Positions 8,587 to 18,215 of a stretch of DNA of 64,000 nt are shown one piece after another. The notes under the pieces are model-generated. The model worked only from the letters and a program-made list of their open reading frames with translations, was not told where the DNA came from and searched no databases. Source of the DNA: Melghirimyces algeriensis (GTDB lineage: Bacteria; Bacillota; Bacilli; Thermoactinomycetales; DSM-45169); NCBI RefSeq assembly GCF_900182565.1, contig NZ_FXTI01000002.1, positions 409,966-473,965 on the forward strand, in the 5' to 3' direction. The first letter of the stretch is position 1. Each line of letters opens with the position of its first letter. The position numbers were made by a program, and so were the translations under genes.

Positions 8587-10122
8587 TTATCCGGTTCCAT
8601 TCTCTGAAACAGTTTCGGACTGTTTGGCTTGTTCACGCAGGATATACTTTAGAACATTTCCGAGCGTATTCTTGGGAAGATGGTCAATCATTATAACATC
8701 TTTTAGTTTGTGTGCGGCCAAACGGCGACGGGCATGTTTGATGACATCCTCTTCTGTTAGGTTGGACCCCTCTTTCTTCACCACATACGCCCGAGGAGCT
8801 TCTCCACGTTCTTCGTCAGGCACCCCTATTACAGCCACCTCTTGAACGTCTTCCAATTCTAAAAGAACAGCCTCCACCTGTGTGGGGAAAATTTTTTCAT
8901 CTCCACAATGAACTACATCCACATACCGATCCACAATGTATAAAAAACCATTCTCATCCATTCTTCCGGCATCACCGGTGTAAAACCACCCATCTTTCAA
9001 CGCTCGTGCCGTTTCTTCGGGATCATTCCAATATTTCGGTGAAACCTGAGGACCTTTGCAGAGAACTTCCCCAACCTCACCGGTCGGAGTCTCCTGACCG
9101 GTTTCAGGATCGATCAACTTGATTTCACCGAGCACATTTTTTCCGACAGAGCTACTGCTGTCTTTTCCCATATCCGGTGTCCAAAACGTAATCGCTCCGG
9201 AGAATTCACTCGCTGAGTAAACCTGTACCACGGGAAACCCAAGCGAATCATATTGGTTTATCAATTGTTGGGATACACCAGCGCCACCACAATATATTTC
9301 CCGGAACGAACCGTGATCCCAATCCCCTTCCATCAGCGGCTCTAGCATATAGTCCAACATAGGGGGCAAGGTGATCGTTTGCGTGATTCGCTCTTTCTCA
9401 ACCAATTCCCAAATATGAACCGGGTGAAACTTCGGCATAAACACAGTGGTGGCACCTGCTAACGGAGCCAATGAGATAAAAGACACCCCGCTGATATGAA
9501 AGAGGGGCGTAGTGGCCAGGAATCGGTCTCCTTTTCGAATACCGAGAGTGATACTTGCTGCCATTGCAGATGAGAAAAGATTGTAGTGAGTCGTAATCAC
9601 CCCTTTTGGGGCCCCCGTCGTACCCGAAGTATATGTAAGAATAACGGGATCGGACGAATCCACCTCTACTTCGGGTTCAGCATCTGGCCGTTCCAAAAGA
9701 GCTTCTTCAAAAGGAGGATTGATTTTTTGTTCCACCCCTGCTCGAACCATACGTTCAAGAAATTCCAATGGCTCCAATTCTTCAGCTGCAGCTGCAAAGT
9801 CATCTTCATAAAAAAGGATTTTCGGTTTACTATGCTCCATGATGGAACGAAGCTCCACAGAATTAAAACGCCAATTAAGAGGAACCGAAATCGCACCTAA
9901 CTTTGCCGCTGCAAAAAAGATAATGGCAAAAGGAATATTTGTGGAACATAAAATAGCAATTCGATCTCCCTTCTGGACACCCAATTCCAGCATAAAGTGA
10001 ACCAGTTGATTCACTCGTCGATTGAATTCACGATATGTATAACGTGACTCCAAACTGATCACAGCTTCTAGGTGCGGTGAATAACCCGCCCGGTTCCGCA
10101 ATATTTCTCCAACTGTAAACAT
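8587..10122 (-). CDS. AMP-dependent acyl-CoA synthetase/ligase
   Basis: About 511 residues of the ANL superfamily. The AMP-binding P-loop YTSGTTGAPKG is near residue 165, with further core motifs VYSASEF, YTGDAGRMDENGFLYIVDR and a C-terminal lysine region (KNTLGNVLKYILRE). It should activate a carboxylic acid, probably a medium or long-chain fatty acid, to its CoA thioester; the substrate cannot be read from sequence. ATG at 10122 has AGGAG 8 bases upstream; the GTG three codons earlier lies inside that site. It is monocistronic as far as visible. Confidence 0.88.
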   Translation of the reverse strand: MFTVGEILRNRAGYSPHLEAVISLESRYTYREFNRRVNQLVHFMLELGVQKGDRIAILCSTNIPFAIIFFAAAKLGAISVPLNWRFNSVELRSIMEHSKPKILFYEDDFAAAAEELEPLEFLERMVRAGVEQKINPPFEEALLERPDAEPEVEVDSSDPVILTYTSGTTGAPKGVITTHYNLFSSAMAASITLGIRKGDRFLATTPLFHISGVSFISLAPLAGATTVFMPKFHPVHIWELVEKERITQTITLPPMLDYMLEPLMEGDWDHGSFREIYCGGAGVSQQLINQYDSLGFPVVQVYSASEFSGAITFWTPDMGKDSSSSVGKNVLGEIKLIDPETGQETPTGEVGEVLCKGPQVSPKYWNDPEETARALKDGWFYTGDAGRMDENGFLYIVDRYVDVVHCGDEKIFPTQVEAVLLELEDVQEVAVIGVPDEERGEAPRAYVVKKEGSNLTEEDVIKHARRRLAAHKLKDVIMIDHLPKNTLGNVLKYILREQAKQSETVSENGTG

Positions 10123-10435
10123 GTACAGCACTCCTGTTCAATGACTGGAATGAAAAATAATGATTATGGCTTAGATAATAAAACAAATTTTTATCAAGAA
10201 AGAAACCAATTTAGTTAAAAAAATGGAGCTTTCATCCTTCAGTTGATACAAATATTCAATTCTAAAAAAAGAATATTGAAAATTAGAAAGGAAATCAAGG
10301 TTGCGAATGATATTTCTTGTGTTGATATAAAAGACTTCCGCTCCAAATAAAGAAAGACGGAAGTAGACATTCCCCCAAACAATGAAGTATACCTGATGGA
10401 TACTCCTTGTCAGCGATTTTCAAAAAAGGGTTCAA
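10123..10435. other. Intergenic region, AT-rich, one candidate terminator
   Basis: No convincing gene. The part near 10150-10330 is AT-rich and probably carries the promoter of the acyl-CoA synthetase. On the minus strand ACTTCCG (10364-10358) pairs with CGGAAGT (10340-10334) and is followed by CTTTTAT, a moderate terminator for the sigma/anti-sigma/holA/DUF523 operon. Confidence 0.5.
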
Positions 10436-10906
10436 TCATCTTGAATCGCTCTCTTCCTGTTTTTTTTCTTTTTCTTCTGAGACAACCCGGATCCCATGAC
10501 GACGCAAAAGCGCCGTGGTTACCCCGTGACCGGACTTTTTGGATCGACTAAAGGTCCCATCATAAATCAAGCAACTACCACAGGAAGGGCTGCGCTCTTT
10601 CAAAATCGCTTCTTTTGCACCTACTTTTCGTGCCATTTCCAAGGTTTCATAAGCACCCTTCAGAAACTGTTCGGTTACATCATTTCCCTGATGATCGATT
10701 ACCTTGGCTTTGCCATCCAAGACATCATCTCCGTCTCCGCCGACAATTTCTGCAGGATTCCGAGGGGTTGAAAGCCCGCCCATCTGCTCAGGACAGACCG
10801 GAACCGCCTTCCCTTCCCCAACAAGCTGTTGAATGCTTTCAATCCGATTATGTTTTTGATCATAACGACATTTGACCCCAAAAAGACAAGCACTGACGAT
10901 TTTCAA
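10436..10906 (-). CDS. DUF523 family protein (TudS/thiouracil desulfurase-like)
   Basis: 156 residues. Conserved cysteine motifs SACLFGVKCRYD (residues 5-16), VCPEQMGG and KERSPSCG define DUF523. Characterised members (TudS) desulfurate 2-thiouracil using an iron-sulfur cluster held by conserved cysteines, so a role in thiolated-base salvage is possible, but substrate is an inference. It lies just downstream of holA on the same strand and probably shares its transcript. The last 20 residues are a charged low-complexity tail. Confidence 0.82.
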   Translation of the reverse strand: MKIVSACLFGVKCRYDQKHNRIESIQQLVGEGKAVPVCPEQMGGLSTPRNPAEIVGGDGDDVLDGKAKVIDHQGNDVTEQFLKGAYETLEMARKVGAKEAILKERSPSCGSCLIYDGTFSRSKKSGHGVTTALLRRHGIRVVSEEKEKKQEESDSR

Positions 10907-10930
10907 TGCATAACTTCCTTTCGTTGCCTT

Positions 10931-11947
10931 TTATCTCACCGATAAAATCAATCGCTCCACTGCCAAGGATTTGTCAATCCGACCGGATTTAATCGCCTGA
11001 TCTGCCTCAATCGCCTGATACAGCAGGTGGCGCAACGTTTTTTCCGGGTGAGATTTTCCCTGTTGAAGAGCCAGCTTCACCGGGTAAGGATGAACCTTTA
11101 AAGCGGAAGCCATTTCACGCTCAGACATCCCCTGGACGGCGAGCACTTTCACCTGAAGCATCATCCGAAACTGACGAATGATCAAAGCTAGAATTCGTAA
11201 GGGCTCCTCCCGGTTCTCCAAAAGGTCATAATAGACAGCCATTGCCTCCCCCGTCTTGCGCCGTGCCACACGGTCCACCAGCTTAAAAACATCTTGTTCC
11301 AGTGTACGGGGAACCAGCTCAGATACTGTATCCGGTGTAATTCTCCCTGAAGAACCCACATATGTGACCAGCTTGGATATTTCCATGTCAAGAAGACGAA
11401 GGTTTGGCCCCGTTTGTCGGATAAGGCTTTCCACTGTCTGTGAGTCCGCTTGGACACCGGTCCGCTTCACCCGATTGGTTACCCAACGTTTTAACGCCGA
11501 GGAATCCAACGGTGGGAACACCGCCTCACGAACATGTTTTTTCAGTTCCTTAACCACTTTCTTTCGACCATCCAGCTTCTCTGCAGGAACGGTAAGTATC
11601 AATACATTTTCTTCTAGAGGATTCTTGGCATATTGGAGCAATTCTTCCGGACGATGCTCCTGTTTCTCTTTTCCCCTAGTGGTAAGAAACCATGCATTTT
11701 TCCCCACAACCAAACGCTGCTCACCAAAAAAAGAAGGAGTTTCCGCCTCCCGAACTAGGTCCTGAACAGGCGTTTCGTCCAAATCCAGCACAATACAGTT
11801 CCAATCTCGGTTGTTTTCAGAAACCAATACCTGTTTCTCTATTTCCTGCAATATCTCTTCCATCAAAAACGTCTCGGTACCATAGAACAAATAAACGGGT
11901 GCAATCCGACCCGACCGGATTTCTTGAGATAACTTGGAATCCATCAC
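10931..11947 (-). CDS. holA: DNA polymerase III delta subunit (clamp loader)
   Basis: 338 residues. The N-terminal PVYLFYGTETFLMEEILQEI and the AEKLDGRKKVVKEL region are typical of HolA/YqeN, the wrench subunit that opens the sliding clamp. In B. subtilis holA sits between comEC and rpsT; here it keeps the strand but several genes separate it from both. It lies 12 bases downstream of the anti-sigma gene, suggesting co-transcription. Confidence 0.93.
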   Translation of the reverse strand: MMDSKLSQEIRSGRIAPVYLFYGTETFLMEEILQEIEKQVLVSENNRDWNCIVLDLDETPVQDLVREAETPSFFGEQRLVVGKNAWFLTTRGKEKQEHRPEELLQYAKNPLEENVLILTVPAEKLDGRKKVVKELKKHVREAVFPPLDSSALKRWVTNRVKRTGVQADSQTVESLIRQTGPNLRLLDMEISKLVTYVGSSGRITPDTVSELVPRTLEQDVFKLVDRVARRKTGEAMAVYYDLLENREEPLRILALIIRQFRMMLQVKVLAVQGMSEREMASALKVHPYPVKLALQQGKSHPEKTLRHLLYQAIEADQAIKSGRIDKSLAVERLILSVR

Positions 11948-11959
11948 ACACCCTCCGTT

Positions 11960-12640
11960 TTATGAAGTGGGTTCTTTATGCTCTTTGCGAGATGGAATAT
12001 GGATCTTTCGCTCTGTATTGGTATTTTTAAAGCGGATGGAAAGCGTGTCATGATCTTTCCAGTGAAGTCGAACCTCTGACTTCGTTTCCCATGGCGGGGA
12101 TTGAAACTGTATGTGACCTTTCTGATCCCGAATGATGACACATTGATCCCGTACTTGCGCAATATAGCGACCATCCGGAGAAGGGATTCCTTTCTCTGAA
12201 AATATCCCATTTGGAAGATTCGATTTCTCCATTTGGAAAGAAGATAACGTTTGGGACGGTGGAGCCGGTGAACCCGCAGAATGATTCAATGGGGGATTTG
12301 ACGTTTTTTCACTTCCCACGGCAAACCAGACAATGACCAGACATACGGCAATCACTCCCGTCCACGACCATCCCCGAAACCACCCGATCCTTATACCAGA
12401 TGATGAAGCTGTGGATTCCGTCGAAGCTTCAATTTCCTGCAAAACCTGATCTGTCAATGATATGGTCGGTTCCATCCGGGGCAACTCCGACAACATGCGG
12501 GACAGGGATCGGAGATGCTCCGCAGCATTTCTACAGGAGGAACAGCTGGACAAATGCCGTTCTAACACCTCTTTTTCCGGGGGGGATAAATCCCCGTCCA
12601 GCTCTCGATGAATCCATACCTCCCACTTTGCACAACTCAC
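11960..12640 (-). CDS. Membrane-anchored zinc-finger anti-sigma factor
   Basis: 226 residues if started at the GTG of GTGA (12640), which overlaps the sigma-factor stop by four bases; this coupled start gives V-S-C-A-K-W as the first codons. Residues about 25-40 carry the ZAS-type motif RHLSSCSSC, characteristic of zinc-binding anti-sigma domains. One membrane segment follows near residues 100-120 (WTGVIAVCLVIVWFAVG), then an extracytoplasmic domain. It should sequester the ECF sigma factor encoded immediately upstream. The signal sensed is unknown. Confidence 0.85.
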   Translation of the reverse strand: MSCAKWEVWIHRELDGDLSPPEKEVLERHLSSCSSCRNAAEHLRSLSRMLSELPRMEPTISLTDQVLQEIEASTESTASSSGIRIGWFRGWSWTGVIAVCLVIVWFAVGSEKTSNPPLNHSAGSPAPPSQTLSSFQMEKSNLPNGIFSEKGIPSPDGRYIAQVRDQCVIIRDQKGHIQFQSPPWETKSEVRLHWKDHDTLSIRFKNTNTERKIHIPSRKEHKEPTS

Positions 12641-13179
12641 GGAAGCACACCGCCTTCCTGATAATCCGCCAACCAAGATTGTAGCTTTTTTCGAGCCCGA
12701 AACAGATGGGATTTCACCGTATTCAGTGGAATTTCCATGGTCTCCGCAATCTCTTCATAAGTAAAATCATGTAAATAACGCAAAATAACAGCAGTCCGTT
12801 GGGGTTCCGGCAAACGGTGAATCGCTTCTTGGACATCAAAGGATATTCCCGTTCGCTCCACAGAATTTCCCAATCTACATCGGTCCGCATCCACTTCTTC
12901 CTTCAGGGGGACTGTCCTTTTCCGCTTCCTTAAATAATCGATCGCAGTGCGGACAGCGATTCGCTGCGCCCAAGTTTCCACCCGTGCTTCATATCGGAAG
13001 CCCGGCAAGTTTCGATAAATCCGAAGAAGTGCCTCCTGAGCAACATCCATGGCATCATGCTGATTGCCCATCATATAACAAGCGGTTCGATATACCGGAC
13101 CTTCCAACTCTCTTAAAAGATGGACCAAGGCTTCCCGATCTCCCTTTTGGGCGAGCTGAACCCATTCCCCTTGGACCAA
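12637..13179 (-). CDS. ECF-type RNA polymerase sigma factor
   Basis: 180 residues with region 2 (YRTACYMMGNQHDAMDVAQEALLRIYRNLPGF) and region 4 (LPEPQRTAVILRYLHDFTYEEIAETMEIPLNTVKSHLFRARKKL). The start is TTG at 13179 with AGGAGG seven bases upstream. The anti-sigma gene follows with a four-base overlap. An ECF-like promoter upstream suggests autoregulation. It resembles the SigW/SigX/SigV class used in cell-envelope stress, but I cannot assign a subgroup. Confidence 0.93.
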   Translation of the reverse strand: MVQGEWVQLAQKGDREALVHLLRELEGPVYRTACYMMGNQHDAMDVAQEALLRIYRNLPGFRYEARVETWAQRIAVRTAIDYLRKRKRTVPLKEEVDADRCRLGNSVERTGISFDVQEAIHRLPEPQRTAVILRYLHDFTYEEIAETMEIPLNTVKSHLFRARKKLQSWLADYQEGGVLP

Positions 13180-13200
13180 TTCAACCCCTCCTGTATATAT

Positions 13201-13228
13201 TGACGGATTGGACCTTGTGAAAGTTGCA
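13201..13228 (-). promoter_or_regulatory. Candidate ECF autoregulatory promoter
   Basis: TGCAAC (13228-13223), 17 bases, CGTCA (13205-13201; AAC to CGT spacing). This resembles the TGAAAC-N16/17-CGT consensus of Bacillus ECF sigma factors and lies just upstream of the sigma gene. Confidence 0.55.
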
Positions 13229-13394
13229 CCCTTTTTCCGGAATATCCGTCATCCGAACGTTCTCAGTTATTGTATCATAGAGATGAAAACCGGGGCAGGC
13301 TGACCATTTATATGTCCGACTGAATCTTACAAAGAGCATGGAATGTGATATTGCGCTGATCGCCAGAGCAGTGAAGTCCAAAAACATAAATAAG

Positions 13395-13416
13395 GCAACC
13401 GGTCCGAACCGGTCAC
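13395..13416 (-). terminator. Hairpin after psuG
   Basis: ACCGGT, TCGG, ACCGGT, with GTTGCCTTATTT following on the minus strand. The stem is strong but the T tract is poor, so termination is only probable. Confidence 0.45.
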
Positions 13417-13430
13417 CCTGATGATCAACA

Positions 13431-14354
13431 CTATTTTTTTAACTGAATTAATTCCATGGCAAGGTCAGCACCCACCTCGGCATTATGCTGAACCAGAGCG
13501 ATATTTGCTTCCAAGCTCTTCCCTTTTGTCAACCCTTTCACTTCTTCCAACAGGAAAGGCGTTACCTCCTTTCCTGTAATCCCTCTTTGCTTGGCTTTTG
13601 CCAATGCCTGTTCAATCATATGATCCATTTCCTTTGAATCAAGTGCCTGCTCTTCTGGAATGGGATTTGCAACGACCGCTCCCCCGGAAAGGCCCATCTT
13701 CCATTTCGTATGAAGGAGGCGTGCAATGGCTTCCGTTGTATCCAAAGCATAATCTACTGGATACCCTGATTGACGGGAATAGAATGCCGGGAACTCTTCC
13801 GTTCCCACACCAATTACAGGAACTCCATTCGTTTCCAAGTACTCCAGCGTTAATCCAATATCGAGAATGGACTTCGCACCGGCACAAACCACAGCCACAT
13901 CGGTTTGGGCCAATTCATTCAGATCAGCTGAGATATCCATTGTATTCTCCCCGTCACGGTGAACACCTCCGATTCCTCCAGTCACAAAAACATCAATTCC
14001 CGCCCATTCTGCAACAATCATCGTAGCGGCGACAGTGGTCGCCCCATGTTTCTTTGTCGCCACCACGTATGGAAGATCCCTTCGGCTCACTTTCAAAATA
14101 TCGTGACGGTTCGCCAGAACATCGATTTCATGATCTGTCAGTCCAACCTTGACTTTCCCGTCCAAAATAGCTATTGTGGCGGGAACGGCACCACGTTCTC
14201 GTATGATGGTTTCCACTCGCCGAGCGGTTTCCACATTTTTGGGGTAAGGCATCCCGTGTGAGATGATGGTAGACTCCAATGCAACAATCGGTTTTCCTGC
14301 TTCCTTTGCCTGTTGAACTTCCTCTGAGCAAACCAGCATTTCATTGATTTTCAT
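13431..14354 (-). CDS. psuG: Pseudouridine-5'-phosphate glycosidase
   Basis: 307 residues from the ATG at 14354, which has AAAGGAG six bases upstream; the 15 extra upstream codons lack support. Family motifs ALESTIISHGMPYP, ISADLNELAQTDVAVVCAGAKSILD and the VVANPIPEEQALD segment are clear. The enzyme reversibly cleaves pseudouridine 5'-phosphate into uracil and ribose 5-phosphate. It is the second gene of a psuK-psuG operon. Confidence 0.95.
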   Translation of the reverse strand: MKINEMLVCSEEVQQAKEAGKPIVALESTIISHGMPYPKNVETARRVETIIRERGAVPATIAILDGKVKVGLTDHEIDVLANRHDILKVSRRDLPYVVATKKHGATTVAATMIVAEWAGIDVFVTGGIGGVHRDGENTMDISADLNELAQTDVAVVCAGAKSILDIGLTLEYLETNGVPVIGVGTEEFPAFYSRQSGYPVDYALDTTEAIARLLHTKWKMGLSGGAVVANPIPEEQALDSKEMDHMIEQALAKAKQRGITGKEVTPFLLEEVKGLTKGKSLEANIALVQHNAEVGADLAMELIQLKK

Positions 14355-14486
14355 ATCTCCACTCCTTTGAGGTTTTAACAAAGTAATCGTTTTCTGCAAA
14401 TACTCACCTTCTATTTGAAAGGGTTCATTCTATCTTTGTTGAAAAAGAAAGCTTCTCCCCCTGTTGCCATCCTCTCTCCTCCAAAC

Positions 14487-15578
14487 TTATTCCCAAATTT
14501 TTGGACTCAATTCAGTAGAGACACTCGCTTCTGTTTTTAATGTCAACATGGCAAACGTCAACCCTTTTTGACAAGCTTCACGGAGAGAAAAGTGTTGGTG
14601 AAGACTTCCCACCACTCCAGCGGCAAACGCATCACCTGCCCCAGTTACATCCACTACATCTCCGGAAGGCAACGATTCCAACCATCCACACTCTCCATCG
14701 GCTTCCATAAAATAAACACCACTCGATCCCCTGGTTACCACTACCCGATGAACTCCCCGCTTCATCAGAATGTGGCAAGCATATTCGCATTCCTGTTGCG
14801 TCCGGGTTTTCACCCCCGTCACTTCACTCAATTCATCAGCATTTCCAATCCAAAGAGCAACCCCGGAAGCATCTTCAGGCAATCGATTGGCTTTGGGGAC
14901 GGATACAGGAACCATACACAAAAATATTTCATCTGCCCGGCATCGACGAATCACATCCTCAATCACAGATGCAGAGAGGTTGGTATCCACCACTACTGAA
15001 TTTCCAGCTCGGATTCGGGACCAGAACCGTTCCAGTAATGAATGATCAAGCCGTTGAAGGACATCCATTTCCGCCAAAGCGAAAGCCATTTCTCCATCCG
15101 GTTGAAGAACAGCCGTATAGTTCCCGGTATTCACACCGGAAACCTTCTCCAACAGGCTGACATCGATTCCTGCTTCCTGACAATGCTTCACAATCTCTTC
15201 TCCTTCCCGGTCGTCTCCGACAACCGTTAAAAGGGAAACTTGCATCCCTGTCTTGGCAAGATTTTCAGCAATATTCCGAGCCACCCCTCCATAAGAACGA
15301 GAGATGTGAACCGGATTGGATGTCTTCGCTTGCAGTTCTCCGGAAAGCCAAGCCTTGCGATCCAGATTGGCTCCTCCGATGCATACCACTCCTCTCTGCT
15401 TCGGAAGTATATATGCCCGTCCCAATATCTTTCCTTTTCGAGTCAGGGAAGAGATGTAACCCGCCACAGCGGAACGAGACAAACACAGTTGTTTGGACAA
15501 TTCCTGCTGACTGATATAGGGGTTTTCCCGGATCAATTCCAAGATTTTTACCTCTTTTTCCGATAGCTTTTCTTTCAT
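14487..15578 (-). CDS. psuK: Pseudouridine kinase with N-terminal winged helix (PfkB family)
   Basis: 363 residues. Residues 1-58 form a MarR/Lrp-like winged helix (ILELIRENPYISQQELSKQLCLSRSAVAGYISSL); residues 65-363 are a PfkB ribokinase-like domain starting VVCIGGANLDRKAW, with the catalytic signature DVTGAGDAFAAG near residue 318. It phosphorylates pseudouridine for PsuG. The fused helix-turn-helix suggests the kinase also regulates its own operon, a known arrangement in PfkB kinases. The ATG follows GAGAGGAGG. A palindrome sits immediately upstream. Confidence 0.9.
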   Translation of the reverse strand: MKEKLSEKEVKILELIRENPYISQQELSKQLCLSRSAVAGYISSLTRKGKILGRAYILPKQRGVVCIGGANLDRKAWLSGELQAKTSNPVHISRSYGGVARNIAENLAKTGMQVSLLTVVGDDREGEEIVKHCQEAGIDVSLLEKVSGVNTGNYTAVLQPDGEMAFALAEMDVLQRLDHSLLERFWSRIRAGNSVVVDTNLSASVIEDVIRRCRADEIFLCMVPVSVPKANRLPEDASGVALWIGNADELSEVTGVKTRTQQECEYACHILMKRGVHRVVVTRGSSGVYFMEADGECGWLESLPSGDVVDVTGAGDAFAAGVVGSLHQHFSLREACQKGLTFAMLTLKTEASVSTELSPKIWE

Positions 15579-15600
15579 ATCCCAACCTCCTCTCTTATTT

Positions 15601-15631
15601 AAACATTTGTCTTTATTTTAAACAAATGTTT
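15601..15631. promoter_or_regulatory. Palindromic candidate operator of psuK-psuG
   Basis: AAACATTTGT (15601-15610) and ACAAATGTTT (15622-15631) are perfect 10-base arms with an 11-base spacer, 22 bases upstream of the psuK start. This is a natural target for the PsuK winged-helix domain (inference). Confidence 0.6.
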
Positions 15632-15710
15632 TTAACCATGCAAGCAAAACATGGATCACCCCTCTGACGAAAGTCGTTTTGACAAATTTTCTAAAATCAA
15701 CTTCTACTCT

Positions 15711-18110
15711 TTATCTCTCGGATTTCACAACCGACTCCACCTTCCAAGTGTGGGGAGAGATCGTTACCGTAATGGCTCCATCTTGATCCGTTCTCCATAT
15801 ATCAACTCCTCGTTTTTTGAAACGATTCAACACTTCAGGGGAAGGATGCCCAAAGCGGTTATTCCTTCCAACAGAGATCACAGCCATCCGGGGGTGGATG
15901 GATTGCAGCCATTTCTCCCCGGAAGACGTCCGACTCCCGTGATGAGCCACTTTCAAAAGGTCAATTTGTGGAAGATTCCACTGTCTCATGATCTCCTGTT
16001 CACCCGCTTGTTCCACATCGCCGGTCATCAAGACCTTTTTTCCGTATACCGTCATTAAAAACACAAGAGAAGAATCATTGCCATGGTTCTCCTCCCCGCT
16101 CTTTTCTGAAGGGTAGAGAAACTGCCACTTGATCCCTGGCTCCAATTCCCACTCTTTCCCGGTTTCCGGAATGAGTACCGGAATATTTTGCTGTCTGAAG
16201 CAATCCATCAGTTCCGTCTCCATCGATCCTTGGAGAGACGCGTGATTTCGTATGACGTGTTTCACGGAAAACTGATTGACTACCGCTTTCAATCCTCCAA
16301 TATGATCCGCATCTCCATGAGTCATAATCAACCAATCAATGCTTTGAATCCCCCGGTATTTTAAGTAGGGAATCAAAACCCTTTTCCCGACATCATAAGC
16401 TTCCCGCTTTCGTTGCCAAGGCTCCTTCTCCCAAGGAAGTACGCCACCACCGTCTACCAGAATCACGTTTCCTTCCGGTGTTTCAATCACCGCTGCATCC
16501 CCTTGACCCACATCCAAAAAAGTGATCTGCAATTCATCTTTCGACCCCTCGATCAGTGGGATTCCAATGACAGCAATAAAAAGGAAACCAGCCATCCAAC
16601 CATGTCGAGTCCGCCGGATCTTTCCACCCATCCAAGCCCATAAACAATAGCAAAGCGTACCTGCATAAGCAATCAGCCACCACCACGGCGGAGGGGGCCA
16701 GAAAAGTCGTGGCGCTTTCCACATCGCTAAAAAAGAAAGAACAGAACGAATACCGGACCACAATTCGGTAACAAACAGCGCCAGCCCGCTTCCCAATCCC
16801 TCATGGATTCCTCCCACTATTAGGGATAGATAACCAATTGGAATGCCAATCGCCGTAACCACGGGAACGACCAAAAGATTTCCTCCCCATGAAAAAAGCG
16901 AAAACTCATGGAAATGTGTAATCAGTAGAGGAAACGAGGCAGCCTGAGCAATCATGATTACGGCAATCAGTTGGTTTACTCTCGGCCAACACGTTGGAAT
17001 CCTTTGACTGACCCACTCTGTTGCCATTAACAGGGCGAACGTTACCGAAAAAGAAAGTTGAAACCCCGCCTCCAACAATTGGTATGGGTTCCACCACAAG
17101 ATGAATAAAGCGGCCAATCCAAGAAACGAAAGGTTGTCTTTCCATTTCCCACAGGCAATCGATATAACCCCCAGCACAGCCATGACTGTCGCTCGGATCA
17201 CCGGTGTCTCCGCTCCCGTTAACACTGCATAGAAAGGAAGCGTTACTATAGAAAAAAATGCCGCTTTTTCTCTGGTCAAGCCGAGCAATGTTGCACCTAT
17301 ATAAAGACCTCCCGCAAAAACACCCACATGAAGCCCTGAAATCGCCAACAGATGAACCAGACCGAGAGAAGCGAAGTCCTCTTCCCACTCTGCAGGAACG
17401 GCCTTTCGATTCCCAAGAAGCATCCCTTTCATCAAGCCGGCTACATTTTCTGGATAAAGACGATCCAGACGTTTCTCCAAAAACAAACGAAAAGAATCGA
17501 TTTTTCCATAAACAGAGAACGGGCGAGACAATATGTTGACATCCTGCCAATCCCCTTCCCCTAAACGATGGATATAGCGTCGATGGAGATAAGCGCGGTA
17601 GTTAAAGCCACCTGGATTTCGGGCGGAATCAGGTTGGATCAATTGGACTGGAACCGCGAGCAGGGTTCCTCTCTTCAACGTTTGCGCTTCCTTTTTTTCC
17701 ATGGAGCGATTCAGACGAAGTTGCAAAAGAATCCTCTCTTCTCCTTGAATCTGCTGTTCCCTCAGTGTGACGCGACGAGTGCGAATGGTCAGACGGACTT
17801 GATCCCCATCCACATCGGTTGGAGAGACAACAGTTCCTTCCACCATCGCCCTGGAAGAATTACCGGATACCGGAAGTATGGTATGATTTGAAGCTTCCAC
17901 TGTACAAAATTGGGCTGCACCAAAACAACACCCCACCAAGAATAATGTCCATCCCCCTCCCCGCATCCGCCAATAGCCATATATCCCTCCGACCACCAAC
18001 ACTCCTCCGCCTGCCAACCCCCAAACCCTTCCGCTACCACCCCACTGAACGGCCAAGCCAATCCCTATCGCCCAGCCGACCGATAATATCAAAAAAGGCT
18101 GCTTCATCAT
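15711..18110 (-). CDS. comEC: ComEC/Rec2 DNA internalisation channel protein
   Basis: About 799 residues from the ATG at 18110, chosen because GGAAAGG lies seven bases upstream. Domain order: N-terminal membrane and DUF4131 region (1-200), the Competence multi-helix channel domain (about 220-500, with LLAISGLHVGVFAGGLYIGA), and a C-terminal metallo-beta-lactamase-like domain (from ITFLDVGQGDAAVIETPEG, then MTHGDADHIGGL and KVAHHGSRTSSG). ComEC carries single-stranded DNA across the membrane in transformation. Unlike B. subtilis, comEA is about 10 kb away. Confidence 0.95.
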   Translation of the reverse strand: MMKQPFLILSVGWAIGIGLAVQWGGSGRVWGLAGGGVLVVGGIYGYWRMRGGGWTLFLVGCCFGAAQFCTVEASNHTILPVSGNSSRAMVEGTVVSPTDVDGDQVRLTIRTRRVTLREQQIQGEERILLQLRLNRSMEKKEAQTLKRGTLLAVPVQLIQPDSARNPGGFNYRAYLHRRYIHRLGEGDWQDVNILSRPFSVYGKIDSFRLFLEKRLDRLYPENVAGLMKGMLLGNRKAVPAEWEEDFASLGLVHLLAISGLHVGVFAGGLYIGATLLGLTREKAAFFSIVTLPFYAVLTGAETPVIRATVMAVLGVISIACGKWKDNLSFLGLAALFILWWNPYQLLEAGFQLSFSVTFALLMATEWVSQRIPTCWPRVNQLIAVIMIAQAASFPLLITHFHEFSLFSWGGNLLVVPVVTAIGIPIGYLSLIVGGIHEGLGSGLALFVTELWSGIRSVLSFLAMWKAPRLFWPPPPWWWLIAYAGTLCYCLWAWMGGKIRRTRHGWMAGFLFIAVIGIPLIEGSKDELQITFLDVGQGDAAVIETPEGNVILVDGGGVLPWEKEPWQRKREAYDVGKRVLIPYLKYRGIQSIDWLIMTHGDADHIGGLKAVVNQFSVKHVIRNHASLQGSMETELMDCFRQQNIPVLIPETGKEWELEPGIKWQFLYPSEKSGEENHGNDSSLVFLMTVYGKKVLMTGDVEQAGEQEIMRQWNLPQIDLLKVAHHGSRTSSGEKWLQSIHPRMAVISVGRNNRFGHPSPEVLNRFKKRGVDIWRTDQDGAITVTISPHTWKVESVVKSER

Positions 18111-18175
18111 GCTCCTGCCTTTCCAGATTTGTTCCATTTCCAATTTTCGACAAAAATAGCATCAATCCCTTTTTT

Positions 18176-18208
18176 TTACAAAAAGAAACCCCTCGCATCA
18201 TGCGAGGG
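18176..18208 (-). terminator. Terminator of the PBP gene
   Basis: CCCTCGCATGATGCGAGGG, nearly all stem, followed on the minus strand by GTTTCTTTTTGT. It separates the PBP gene from comEC. Confidence 0.85.
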
Positions 18209-18215
18209 ATCACTC

